Positions 1 to 7,493 of a DNA stretch of 14,131 nucleotides are shown one piece after another. Made by a program: the position numbers and the translations under genes. Below the pieces are notes generated by a model that was given only the letters and a program-made list of their open reading frames with translations, was not told the origin of the DNA and did not search any database. Position 1 is the first letter of the stretch. Every line of letters begins with the position of its first letter. The stretch lies in NCBI GenBank assembly GCA_025936015.1, contig JAICUE010000020.1, positions 1 to 14,131 of the forward strand, written 5' to 3'. Source of the stretch: Gemmatimonadaceae bacterium (GTDB taxonomy: Bacteria > Gemmatimonadota > Gemmatimonadetes > Gemmatimonadales > Gemmatimonadaceae).

Positions 1-697
1 GCTTCGCGATGAGCGCATAGCCGTATGGCGTCGTCCAGAGCGACGACAGCGGATTGAGGTGCTTCCACGCGGTGATCACCCCGAAGATGACGACGAGGGC
101 GCCGCAGACGAGGGCGAGTGGCGAGAAGTCGTTCACCATCGCAGCGGTGATCGGGCCGCGCCGTTCGGCGGGAGTGTCGCGGCGAAAGACGAGCGCGAGA
201 CCGACGACCACCATCACGAACAGCGTCCCGATCCAGAGTCCGGCTGCCAGCTCGTGCATCGGATTCACCAGCTGCGACCATTTGGCAGCGAACACCCCGC
301 GCAGCGTACCGAGCACGACGCCGATCGCGGCGAGTGGCCAGCCCGCACCGATCCGCGCGCTCGCGAGCAGGAAGCCGATGACGGCGAGCGCCGCGAAGCC
401 GATCATCATCTGCGCGCCGCTGTTCGACGAGAGGAGCGCGCTCGTCGTCGTATGTGCACGATGAGCGAGCGCGGGGAGCGACTGCACCGCGAGGACGATC
501 GCGATCACCGCGCCGATGAGCCCGAGCACCGCGCCACGGCGGGCAGCGGCATCGTAGATCGGCCAGTCATCGAACACCGCGGCCGTTGACGATGCGGCCG
601 GCTGCCGCGAGGCGCTAAGCTTTCCGCGAAGCGCTGAGTAGCGGAACCCGATTGCTCCGGCGGTGAGGAAGAGCGCGATGAAGCCGATGAGCTCCAT
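1..697 (-). CDS. CopD-like copper transport/resistance membrane protein (partial, C-terminus outside window)
   Basis: The minus strand is open from an ATG at 697 to the left edge, about 232 codons with no stop. The product is strongly hydrophobic, with about six membrane segments visible. Near the middle is the stretch PMHELAAGLWIGTLF, and near the edge are VIFGVITAWKHL and TTPYGYALIAK. The pairing of an H-x2-A-x2-LWIG helix with a following TPYG(R)xLLxK loop is typical of the CopD family (PF05425), inner-membrane proteins tied to copper uptake or resistance. The start ATG has only a weak GGAA upstream. The frame stays open further upstream (FHSKTPVPPQPLIEW), so a slightly earlier start is possible. 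No CopC-like or copper P-type ATPase gene is visible, although such partners could lie to the left. The family call rests on motif and topology. The copper role is inferred from the family. Confidence 0.8.
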   Translation of the reverse strand, partial: MELIGFIALFLTAGAIGFRYSALRGKLSASRQPAASSTAAVFDDWPIYDAAARRGAVLGLIGAVIAIVLAVQSLPALAHRAHTTTSALLSSNSGAQMMIGFAALAVIGFLLASARIGAGWPLAAIGVVLGTLRGVFAAKWSQLVNPMHELAAGLWIGTLFVMVVVGLALVFRRDTPAERRGPITAAMVNDFSPLALVCGALVVIFGVITAWKHLNPLSSLWTTPYGYALIAK

Positions 698-1066
698 CAC
701 TGGTTCCGACCATTCGATCAGCGGTTGTGGCGGCACGGGAGTTTTCGAGTGAAAGATGAAGGAACCAGCACTACAACCGTCGTCGTGCCCGCGTTGGTGC
801 GTACTGTATGTAACGTTGCTCACAGTGATGGCACGCTGCGCGTCGCGCGCATCACACCGCGCGTCGCCCGGTGGTGATGACGCGAGCGCTATGGCGGCGT
901 TCGCCGTCACGAAAACCTAATGAAGAAAGGGAAAAAAACTGCGATCGTTGCGGCACAAACATCTGGTGCGTCTGTATCACGCAAGTCCGTTTTTCCACCG
1001 GGTTGAGGACGTGGCGCTGCTGCCACCGTGCCCGGGATACTCCCCCCCGCAGCAAAGGAGTAGCTG
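698..1066. other. Intergenic region between divergent genes
   Basis: This 369-base stretch separates the divergent CopD-like gene (minus) and the small secreted protein gene (plus). Open frames here lack family signal and have no good ribosome binding site. It holds a few AT-rich patches, such as the GTTACATACAGTACG stretch on the minus strand near 800-815 and GGGAAAAAAACTG at 930-942. These could belong to promoters, but I cannot assign hexamers with confidence. A run of seven C at 1042-1048 lies just before the ribosome binding site of the plus gene. Confidence 0.5.
1054..1060 (+). promoter_or_regulatory. Strong Shine-Dalgarno for the 1067 gene
   Basis: AAAGGAG lies 6 bases before the ATG at 1067. 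It is the clearest ribosome binding site in the window and fixes the start of the small secreted coiled-coil gene. Confidence 0.8.
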
Positions 1067-1495
1067 ATGTCACGCACCGTCGCGCTCGTCGCGATGGCGC
1101 TGGCCCTGACCGCCTCGCGCGCTCGCGCCCAGGCCCAGGGTCCAGAAAGCCATGCGCCTAACGTGCTGTCCACCGTCACCGTGACGGCGAAGGCGCCAAG
1201 CAACACCCTGTTCCATCGCGTCTGGCACATGAACGAAGACCGCAACCAGGTCATCGCGATGCAGCAGGAGAACCGCCGCCTCGGCTGGCAGCTCAACGCG
1301 TACGACAAGCAGATCGTCCGCCTCGAGAACCGCCTGGCCACGGTGAAGGCAGAGCACGACCGGAAGGTGGATGGTATCACCGCGATCGAGAACGAGACCG
1401 CGGAGACGCATCGCCGCCGCGTCGAGCTCGAGGAGCGGCTGAAGAAGATCGAAGGCGCGTCGGTTGCCGATGCGTCAACCGCCGAGCGACAGTAA
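1067..1495 (+). CDS. Small secreted coiled-coil protein, function unknown
   Basis: The gene encodes 142 residues. Residues 1-21 form a Sec-type signal peptide (MSRT, then a hydrophobic Ala/Leu core ending SRARAQA), with likely cleavage at ARA-QA. After a short linker containing STVTVTAKAP, residues 52-130 are charged and heptad-like (MQQENRRLGWQL, RLENRLATVKAEHDR, RRVELEERLKKIE), which predicts a long alpha-helical coiled coil. The mature protein should be periplasmic or envelope-associated. I do not recognise a family. The TVTVTA segment recalls N-termini of TonB-dependent receptors, but no barrel follows. It has its own strong ribosome binding site and a terminator 68 bases after the stop, so it is probably a single-gene transcript. 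Pro-Asn at 1157-1162 (CCT AAC) lies in a copy of the dispersed octamer. The gene call is confident and the function is open. Confidence 0.8.
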   Translation: MSRTVALVAMALALTASRARAQAQGPESHAPNVLSTVTVTAKAPSNTLFHRVWHMNEDRNQVIAMQQENRRLGWQLNAYDKQIVRLENRLATVKAEHDRKVDGITAIENETAETHRRRVELEERLKKIEGASVADASTAERQ

Positions 1496-1563
1496 GGCAC
1501 TCGGCAGGCAGCACGCTGCACGCGTCGAGTGACGCGGACGCGAAGTAAAGCAGAGGATTGACG

Positions 1564-1602
1564 ATGGCGCCGGACCCTTGGGTCCGGCGCCATTTGTCTT
1601 TT
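1564..1602 (+). terminator. Rho-independent terminator after the secreted coiled-coil gene
   Basis: A perfect 14-bp inverted repeat (ATGGCGCCGGACCC at 1564-1577 and its complement at 1580-1593) surrounds a TT centre and is followed by TTGTCTTTT. The stem is GC-rich and the T-rich tail is on the plus side only, so it terminates plus-strand transcription from the 1067 gene. The opposite side has no T tract. Confidence 0.88.
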
Positions 1603-1748
1603 GCGGCGGCAGCGGAGAACTGATCGCGGTGCCGCCGGGTAATACCGGAACCCCCCGCGCCGGAACCGGCAGTGCACGATTCGCCGGATTACATTCCACC
1701 CGCACGGCGAACGCGGCGCGTGGCGAACTTTGGCAAGGGAAAAAGAGG

Positions 1749-1976
1749 ATGCACAGGCGTCATACGAAGTTCATCGTCGTGCTCCTGGTGATCGCCGGCT
1801 CGATCTGGGGACTGCACTGGTTCGGCAACTGGGCGCCGGCGTACAAGCCGCTGCTTCCCCCGGTCTACGTCATCCTGATCGGGGTCGCCGTGTGGTACTC
1901 GGCGCGCTGGCTGCAGCCGCGCAGCAACCACGAACGCCGGGCCGGCGACCGTCGGCACGAGACCCGGCGCGAGTAG
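1749..1976 (+). CDS. Small two-helix inner-membrane protein, unknown function
   Basis: The product is 75 residues, starting at the ATG at 1749 with AAGGGA (1735-1740) 8 bases upstream. The same frame is open back to 1578, but that extension runs into the terminator stem, so the shorter start is preferred. There are two hydrophobic segments, about residues 7-25 (KFIVVLLVIAGSIWGLHWF) and 36-54 (LPPVYVILIGVAVWYSARW). They are joined by a short loop with NWAPAYKP and followed by a strongly basic tail containing NHERRAGDRRHETRR. The positive tail suggests it stays in the cytoplasm, making a helical hairpin. I do not recognise a family and no function is proposed. It sits alone between the terminator and a convergent lipoprotein gene, 30 bases away. 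Confidence 0.6.
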   Translation: MHRRHTKFIVVLLVIAGSIWGLHWFGNWAPAYKPLLPPVYVILIGVAVWYSARWLQPRSNHERRAGDRRHETRRE

Positions 1977-2006
1977 CCGTACCGCCGCGATAGCGAGCGC
2001 CGCTTT

Positions 2007-2798
2007 TCAACGCGGCGAATGTGTCTCCGCTGGCGGGGCCGCCGCGGGCCACTGGTGCGGATCGAACATCGACGCGGGCAGGTCGACGTCGGCGCGGAGA
2101 TCGGCGTATTGCTCGCGCTGGATGCTCTTCCCGCCCGACCGGATGTCGACGTCGGTCGCGATCCAGCCGCCGCCGAGTGGCTGATAGCCGCCGAGCGCGA
2201 TGTCGAGCGCGGGCACCATCGCTTCGGGCGCGAGGATGATCCGCGTCGCGACCAGCCGCTCGGCATCGACCCAGAATTGCGGCGAGGTGGTGTCGCTCGC
2301 ATCGCGGGCGCCGACGACCCAGGCGAGGTGGCCGCCTGACGTGTCGGACCTGATGCGCGACAGGTCGAAGTGCCACCGCGCGAGCTCGCCTAACGTTTCA
2401 CTGACCGGGACGAGGTACATCGTCGCGACGAACGGCATGAACGGGTTCGCGTCGGCGGCGCTCCGCACCAGCTTTCCGCCGCGCACCCGGTAGCTCGAGT
2501 CGCGCGTGTAGATGACGACGTTCCCATCGGCCGGAGCGCCGATGTCGATCCGGAGCACCCCCGGCGCCCGCAGCGCTTCGTGCCAGGTCGACACCCGTTC
2601 GCTGCCATCGGGCAGGTGCTGGGTCGTCGTCTGGGTGAAGGTCACACTCCGGTACCAGCGGCCGGCGTAGCGGTCGTGCATGCGCGTCACCAGCGCGGTG
2701 CCGTCGGCCGGCATCGTGCTCGCGTTAGGCAGCGGATGCCGATGCGTGCAGGCGGTGAGCGCAACGACCAGTGAGGCGAGCAGGGTGGGCTGGCGCAT
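2007..2798 (-). CDS. Putative lipoprotein with LolA-like (lipoprotein-sorting) fold
   Basis: The ATG at 2798 gives 263 residues beginning MRQPTLLASLVVALTACTHRH, a lipoprotein signal peptide with lipobox LTAC (Cys17). The frame is open to 2894, but that extension would bury the signal, so the internal start is chosen. The mature part has the alternating beta pattern of LolA/LolB-like domains. Examples are RWYRSVTFTQTTTQ, then WHEALRAPGVLRIDIG, a strand GNVVIYTRDSSYRVRGGKLV, and later WVDAERLVATRIIL and GGGWIATDVDIRSGGK. This order (substrate-like strands, then a D-x-x-S-Y-x-V-R-G-G-K hairpin) fits outer-membrane lipoprotein-sorting-like proteins common in diderms. The domain call is moderate and any partner or cargo is unknown. 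It is divergent from the hybrid kinase, with 224 bases between their starts. Two dispersed octamers lie inside (2388-2395 and 2723-2730). Confidence 0.7.
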   Translation of the reverse strand: MRQPTLLASLVVALTACTHRHPLPNASTMPADGTALVTRMHDRYAGRWYRSVTFTQTTTQHLPDGSERVSTWHEALRAPGVLRIDIGAPADGNVVIYTRDSSYRVRGGKLVRSAADANPFMPFVATMYLVPVSETLGELARWHFDLSRIRSDTSGGHLAWVVGARDASDTTSPQFWVDAERLVATRIILAPEAMVPALDIALGGYQPLGGGWIATDVDIRSGGKSIQREQYADLRADVDLPASMFDPHQWPAAAPPAETHSPR

Positions 2799-3022
2799 GT
2801 TCCAGGCTGGATGTGATGCAGCGGGTGAATCCTCGCGGAGCGGGAAACGAACAGCGTCCGGCGACACCGCGAAAGAGCCCCACCGTTCGAGCATTGCAAG
2901 GAAACGGTCGCGCTCGCCTGCTGGCTTCTATTGACCGCGAGATCGTATCGCTCGTCCTGACCGGAGGCCCACTCCACTCGAAGTTCGCGACCGCCGCTGT
3001 CACGCCAAGGATTCACCGCATC

Positions 3023-5488
3023 ATGAACGCCGCCCACCCGGCCGATCGTGAAACGATCGGCCCCGCACGCGCCCCGTCGCTGACGTTGCCGTGGAACGCG
3101 TTCACGATCGGTGGGCTGTTCGTCGGGTGGATCGCGTTGACGCACCTGCGCAGCGTCTTCCAGCTCTGGCCCGGCGTCAGTGTCTGGTATCCGCCGGCCG
3201 CGCTCCTCGCCGCCGCGTGCATCATCTGGGGATGGCGGGCGATCATCCCGATCTTCGCCGCGGCAATGGTGTTCGCCGCGCGATACGTCGGGCCGGCGGA
3301 TCCGCTCTGGCGCGTCGTCGTCGTGTCGCTGTCGCTCAAGGTGGTGTACGCGGTCGCCGCCGTCGTGCTCCGCCGGCTCGACTTCGACGCCGCCTTCTCC
3401 CGCGCTCGCGACGTCGCTGTCTTCGCCGGAGTGATGGCGGTCGCCGCCGCTGTCGCCGCGACGATCGGGACGCTCGACGCGATGGCCGACGGATCGGTGA
3501 CGCTGGACTTCGTTCCGCGTGCGATGCTGATCTTCTGGCTCGGCGACGTCGTCGCGGTGCTGGCGTTGACGCCGGCGTTGCTCGTCGGCGCGCTCTGGTG
3601 GCAGCGTCGGGCCGCGACCGCGGGCGACCGTACAGTCGCTACCCGCACCGTCAGGCGGCCGGCGCACCGCACCGACGTCCTCCTCGTCCTCTCGATTCCG
3701 GTCGTGCTCTGGATCGGTTTCGGTCTCGCGCCGCAGCTCGGCTTCGTCGCCTACGTCGTCTGCTTCATCCCGCTCGGATGGACCGCGCTCGTTCACGGTG
3801 TCCGCGGCGCCGCGCTGCTCACCGCCGTGCTCGACATCGGGGCGATCTTCCTGCTCCAGCACGCCGGCACCCTCCCGCGCGACAATCTCGAGATGCAGAC
3901 CTTCATCGCCTCGCTGGCGGTAACCGGGCTCTTTCTCGGCAGCGTCGCCGACGAGCGCGAGCGCGGCCGGATCCTGCTCGCGCAGAGCGAGAAGCGCTAT
4001 CGCGCGCTGATCGACCTGCTCCCGGATCCGCTCGTCGTCCATCGCGGTGGAACTGTACTCTTCGCGAATGAGACCGCGGCCCGCACTTTCGGCGTCCCCT
4101 CCCCGGCGACGCTGATCGGACTTCGGCTTACCGACCTCGCCGATCCCAAGTCGCAGGCGCTGGTGCAGAGCCGGGTCGCCCGCCTCGGCAACGGCGAGGT
4201 GCTCGACATAGCGGAACACCGCTTCCGCCGGCTCGATGGCACGGGGCGCCCCATCGATCTCGAGGCCGCGTCGACGCCGATTCCCTTTGCCGACGGCGAA
4301 GCGGCGCTCACCGTCGCCCGCGACATCACCGAACGAAAGCGCCTCGAGGAAGAGCTTCGTCATTCGCAGCGGATGGAATCGGTCGGGCGACTCGCCGGCG
4401 GCGTCGCGCACGACTTCAACAACCTGCTCACGATCATCATCAGCTACGGGCAGCTCCTGCTGGCCGAGCTCGAGCCGAACGCGATCACGCGCGAATACGC
4501 GCAGGAAACGCTCGACGCCGCCGGACGCGCGGCGGCGCTGACGCGGCAGCTGCTGACCTTCAGCCGGAAGCAGGTCCTCCAGCCGCAGCCGGTGCGGCTC
4601 GACACGGTCGTCGCCGCGACCGAGAAACTGCTCCGGCGATTGCTGGGCCCCGACATCGCGATCACCGTGCAGCTCGGTGCCGGAGACGGCGTCGTAGTCG
4701 CCGACCCGACGCAGCTCGACCAGGTGATCGTCAACCTCGCCGTCAACGCCCGCGACGCGATGCCTAACGGCGGGACGCTGGCGATCGAGACCGCGGCGGT
4801 CTCCCTTCGCGAGCCCGACGCGCGCTGGCCGGCGCTCGCGCCGGGTCGTTACGTCATGCTCGCCGTCCGCGACTCGGGGACGGGGATGGACGAATCGGTG
4901 CGGGCGCGAATCTTCGATCCCTTCTTCACGACGAAGGAGGCCGCGGGCGGCACCGGCCTCGGGTTGGCGACGGTGTACGGCATCGTGACGCAGACGGGCG
5001 GCTCGGTATTCGTTGAAAGCGCGATCGGCGAGGGGACGGCCTTCACCGTCTTCTTCCCGGCAAGCGCCGAGGACGACGGCGCGAGGGGGAGCGGTGCCAG
5101 CGCGTCGCCACGGATGGTCAGCGCGGCGGGCGCCCGCGTCCTCCTTGCCGAGGACGATGACCACGTCCGCACCGCGACGCGGCGGATGCTCGCGGCGGCC
5201 GGCTACATCGTCACGGAAAGCATCGACGGACAAGCCGCGCTCGAGGCATACGAGCGCGCCGAGCCACGCTTCGACGTCATCGTCACCGACATGTCGATGC
5301 CGCGAATGAATGGCCGCGAGCTCGCGCGCGCGATCCGTGCCCGTGGCGACCGCGTCCCGATCGTGATGGTCTCGGGTTTCGTCGATCCGCTGCACGACGT
5401 GGAGATCGACGGGTTGTCGCTGCTCCAGAAGCCCCTGGTCGGCGACGCGCTCATCGCCGCTGTCGAGAGCGCACTCGGCGGCCGTTAG
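3023..5488 (+). CDS. MASE1-PAS hybrid sensor histidine kinase with C-terminal receiver
   Basis: The product is 821 residues. The ATG at 3023 is chosen because the frame upstream (open to 2771) has no domain signal and AGGA lies 11 bases before it. Residues about 20-310 are a multi-pass membrane region (VFQLWPGVSVWYPPAALLAA, FWLGDVVAVLALTPALL) typical of MASE1 sensors. A PAS domain covers about 323-440. HisKA carries phospho-acceptor His463 in GGVAHDFNNLLTI, the form common in hybrid kinases. HATPase_c follows with N box Asn575 (NARDAM), DSGTGM at 617, FDPFFTTK and GTGLGLATVYG. A receiver domain spans about 700-815, with the LLAEDDD acidic cluster, phospho-acceptor Asp756 (VTDMSMPRMNG), a VMVSG switch Ser, and Lys in LLQKPL. 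All catalytic residues appear intact. It probably autophosphorylates and relays internally. The signal is unknown. Its TAG stop lies inside the first unit of the 11-bp repeat. Confidence 0.93.
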   Translation: MNAAHPADRETIGPARAPSLTLPWNAFTIGGLFVGWIALTHLRSVFQLWPGVSVWYPPAALLAAACIIWGWRAIIPIFAAAMVFAARYVGPADPLWRVVVVSLSLKVVYAVAAVVLRRLDFDAAFSRARDVAVFAGVMAVAAAVAATIGTLDAMADGSVTLDFVPRAMLIFWLGDVVAVLALTPALLVGALWWQRRAATAGDRTVATRTVRRPAHRTDVLLVLSIPVVLWIGFGLAPQLGFVAYVVCFIPLGWTALVHGVRGAALLTAVLDIGAIFLLQHAGTLPRDNLEMQTFIASLAVTGLFLGSVADERERGRILLAQSEKRYRALIDLLPDPLVVHRGGTVLFANETAARTFGVPSPATLIGLRLTDLADPKSQALVQSRVARLGNGEVLDIAEHRFRRLDGTGRPIDLEAASTPIPFADGEAALTVARDITERKRLEEELRHSQRMESVGRLAGGVAHDFNNLLTIIISYGQLLLAELEPNAITREYAQETLDAAGRAAALTRQLLTFSRKQVLQPQPVRLDTVVAATEKLLRRLLGPDIAITVQLGAGDGVVVADPTQLDQVIVNLAVNARDAMPNGGTLAIETAAVSLREPDARWPALAPGRYVMLAVRDSGTGMDESVRARIFDPFFTTKEAAGGTGLGLATVYGIVTQTGGSVFVESAIGEGTAFTVFFPASAEDDGARGSGASASPRMVSAAGARVLLAEDDDHVRTATRRMLAAAGYIVTESIDGQAALEAYERAEPRFDVIVTDMSMPRMNGRELARAIRARGDRVPIVMVSGFVDPLHDVEIDGLSLLQKPLVGDALIAAVESALGGR

Positions 5489-5560
5489 GCAGGCGTCAGG
5501 CAGGCGTCAGGCAGGCGTCAGGCAGGCATCAGGCAGCCGTTAGGCGGCTGTTGGGCGGTC
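5484..5560. repeat. 11-bp tandem repeat, seven units, between convergent genes
   Basis: Seven consecutive 11-mers fill the gap between the hybrid kinase and the degenerate receiver gene. Unit 1 is GTTAGGCAGGC, units 2-4 are GTCAGGCAGGC (identical), unit 5 is ATCAGGCAGCC, unit 6 is GTTAGGCGGCT and unit 7 is GTTGGGCGGTC. Units 1 and 6 hold exact copies of the dispersed octamer CGTTAGGC. Unit 1 also supplies the TAG stop of the kinase. The period is not a multiple of 3, as expected of non-coding DNA. The identical central units point to recent expansion by slippage. Confidence 0.93.
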
Positions 5561-5562
5561 CC

Positions 5563-5961
5563 TCAGGCGCGGCAGCTGTCGCGACGCTTCGCCGGCGAGC
5601 CCGACGCCGTCGCGCGAATCACCCGGGCGAGATCCGCGGCTTGCGCCGGCAGCTCCAGGTAGGGGATGCCGCGCTCGGCGATCCGCGCCTTCAGCTCGCC
5701 GCGCGAGCCGCGCCCGGAGAAGATCGCGACCGCGACATGGTGGCGCGCGGCGCGCGCGAAGAAGACGTCGGAGCGCACCGCGTCGAGCGAATCGTCGATC
5801 AGCGCGGCGAGGACGGGTCGCGCCCGGGCGAGCGCATCCTCGGGACGTTCCTCACGGGCGGCGAAGACCGGCGCGAAGTCGGCCAGCTCGACGAGGAGTC
5901 CCATCAGCGCGAGGGTCACCGAGTCGTCCGAGAGCAGCAGAACGGATGATGGCAAGCTCAC
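5563..5961 (-). CDS. Degenerate stand-alone receiver-like (CheY-fold) protein
   Basis: The product is 132 residues from a GTG start at 5961. The pattern follows a response-regulator receiver: strand VLLLSDD (Asp12-Asp13 as the acidic pair), a helix, strand AALIDDSLDAV with Asp56/Asp57 at the phospho-acceptor position, strand VAVAIFSGRG with Ser82 at the switch Ser/Thr position, and PYLELP near the end. The invariant Lys of receivers (K in the usual KP motif) is replaced here (Glu103-Leu104-Pro105). No output domain follows, only a short basic tail (AKRRDS). It may be a pseudo-receiver acting by protein contact or a weakly phosphorylated sink. It lies 74 bases downstream of the CHASE3 kinase on the same strand, so it is a possible partner. 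No clear ribosome binding site is seen. The fold assignment is by motif only. Confidence 0.65.
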   Translation of the reverse strand: MSLPSSVLLLSDDSVTLALMGLLVELADFAPVFAAREERPEDALARARPVLAALIDDSLDAVRSDVFFARAARHHVAVAIFSGRGSRGELKARIAERGIPYLELPAQAADLARVIRATASGSPAKRRDSCRA

Positions 5962-6035
5962 ACCGGTGGCGGCACGAGAAGAGAGGACGAGATCGAGAGC
6001 GGGATCGCGTCAACATTCGCGCCACGACCCCTCGA

Positions 6036-7493
6036 TCAGAGCGACTGGTCAGCCGCGTCCGGTGACGGCGTCTTCGACCTGTACCCGCCGCGCGGGATGC
6101 TCAGGACGAATTCCGACCCGACCCCGGAGGTGCTCGTGACGTCGAGGTCGCCATTCATCCCGCGCGCGAGGTCGCGGCTGATCGCGAGGCCGAGACCGAC
6201 CCCCTGCTGGCTGTCGCCGGTGAGGTGGCGATCGACCTGCACGAACGGGTCGAAGACAGTGGCGATCTTGTCGGCGGGAATCCCGCGGCCCGTGTCGCGC
6301 ACCTTGATGCGCACGTCCCGCTCGTCGGCCTCGCAGTGGATCGACACCTCACCGCCGCTCGGCGTGAACTTGTAGGCATTGGTGAGCAGGTTGAGGAGAA
6401 TCTGCCGGAGCTTCTCCTCATCGGCGTGGACGAGGACGCCGCTGCCGGTTCCATCGCGCCGATAGCTGATCCCCTTCGACTCGAGCTGCGGGCGGAGCAG
6501 TGCCTCCACCACCTGCAGCGTGTCGTCGAGGGCGACGTCGGTGATGTCCCATTCGATTCGCCCCGCCTCGAGTCGCGCGAAGTTGAGCACGTCGTTCACC
6601 AGTGAGAGCAGGTGCCGCTGGCTGCGCCGGATCCGCGCCAGGTCCTGCGCCTGTTCGGGCGTGATCGGGCCGCGCAGCTCCATCTCGATCAACTCGGCGT
6701 AGCCGTCGATCGCGTTGAGCGGCGTGCGAAGCTCGTGGCTCATCGTCGTCAGGAATTGCGCCTTCGCCCGGTTCGCTTCCTCGGCCGCGAGGGTGCGCGC
6801 CTTCAGTTGCTCCGTCGTCTCGAGCAGCTCGTCGCGGTTGCGCGCGAGCGCGGCACGCTGCGACTCGAGCTGGCGCGAGCCGCGCAGGAGCATCTGCAGC
6901 GCGAGCCAGGCGAGCGCGGTGGCGACGACGGTCCCGATCACGACGACGAGGATGACGATGCGCCGCTGCCGCTCGACGTTGCGCAGGCGGCTGCCCAGCA
7001 GCTCGGCCTCGTCGGCGTCCATCCGGGCGAGCAGCGTCCGGATGTTATTGACGAGGCGGCGCTGCTGGCTTCTGCGCACGAGCGTGCGCGCCGAATCGAG
7101 ACCGCCGGCGCTGGCGGCCGCGACCACTGCGTGAAATTCGGCGACCTTCGCCGTGACGAGGGTGTCGAGTCGTGCGACGCGCGCCCCCTGGACCGGGTTG
7201 TCGGCGGTGAGCGCGCGAATGTCGTTCACCGCGTTGACAGCCGCCGGAAGCCGTGTCCGGTACGCGAGCAGCGACGCGGTATCGCCGGTGATCACGAAGC
7301 CGCGCACCCCCGCCTCGACGTCGCGCAGCACGGTGAACGCCTCGTCGATCTTCCCGCGCACCACGTAGCTGTGGGTCACCCACCCCGTCTCGACGCGCTC
7401 GCGGCGCACGCCGAGCGCGGTGATGATCCCGAGCAGTGCAACGATGGCCGGTGGTCCGAGCACGACCACCCCGCGGCGAACGTTAGGCAACAC
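6036..7493 (-). CDS. CHASE3-domain sensor histidine kinase
   Basis: The product is 485 residues from a GTG start at 7493. One membrane helix is at about 9-29. A periplasmic CHASE3-like region (about 38-170) contains the typical LRDVEAGVRGFVITGD segment. A second helix is at about 179-203, followed by a coiled-coil linker (206-245). HisKA has phospho-acceptor His253 in MSHELRTPLNAI, and HATPase_c has NLLTNAYKFTPSGG, DTGRGIP, FDPFVQVD and GVGLGLAIS. No receiver is attached, so a partner in trans is needed. The start overlaps the end of the VOC gene by 11 bases, which implies translational coupling, and the overlap includes a copy of CGTTAGGC. The catalytic half is clearly related to the HAMP kinase upstream (shared NAIxGYxELIExxLRGP and DLARIRxSQxHLL). 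The signal is unknown; CHASE3 domains are sensory but no ligand can be read here. Confidence 0.92.
   Translation of the reverse strand: MLPNVRRGVVVLGPPAIVALLGIITALGVRRERVETGWVTHSYVVRGKIDEAFTVLRDVEAGVRGFVITGDTASLLAYRTRLPAAVNAVNDIRALTADNPVQGARVARLDTLVTAKVAEFHAVVAAASAGGLDSARTLVRRSQQRRLVNNIRTLLARMDADEAELLGSRLRNVERQRRIVILVVVIGTVVATALAWLALQMLLRGSRQLESQRAALARNRDELLETTEQLKARTLAAEEANRAKAQFLTTMSHELRTPLNAIDGYAELIEMELRGPITPEQAQDLARIRRSQRHLLSLVNDVLNFARLEAGRIEWDITDVALDDTLQVVEALLRPQLESKGISYRRDGTGSGVLVHADEEKLRQILLNLLTNAYKFTPSGGEVSIHCEADERDVRIKVRDTGRGIPADKIATVFDPFVQVDRHLTGDSQQGVGLGLAISRDLARGMNGDLDVTSTSGVGSEFVLSIPRGGYRSKTPSPDAADQSL

Noticed and set aside
54..589. Two plus-strand open frames near the left edge
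   Set aside because: They oppose the CopD-like gene. Their products are Arg/Ala-rich or acidic with no fold pattern, while the minus frame encodes clear membrane helices and the TPYG motif.
907..1677. 256-codon minus-strand frame across the secreted coiled-coil gene and terminator
   Set aside because: It has no ribosome binding site, runs through the terminator stem and shows no family signal.
2771..3022. 84-codon extension of the hybrid kinase, and extension of the lipoprotein to 2894
   Set aside because: The two extensions overlap each other. The lipoprotein signal peptide and the MASE1 region both indicate the inner start codons.
2687..5395. Long 902-codon open frame on the minus strand
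   Set aside because: It lies opposite the hybrid kinase and is rich in Arg, Asp and Glu with no domain signal. It is a frame shadow caused by high GC at third positions.
5484..5560. Possible CRISPR array
   Set aside because: The 11-bp units abut directly, with no spacers, and no cas gene is present.
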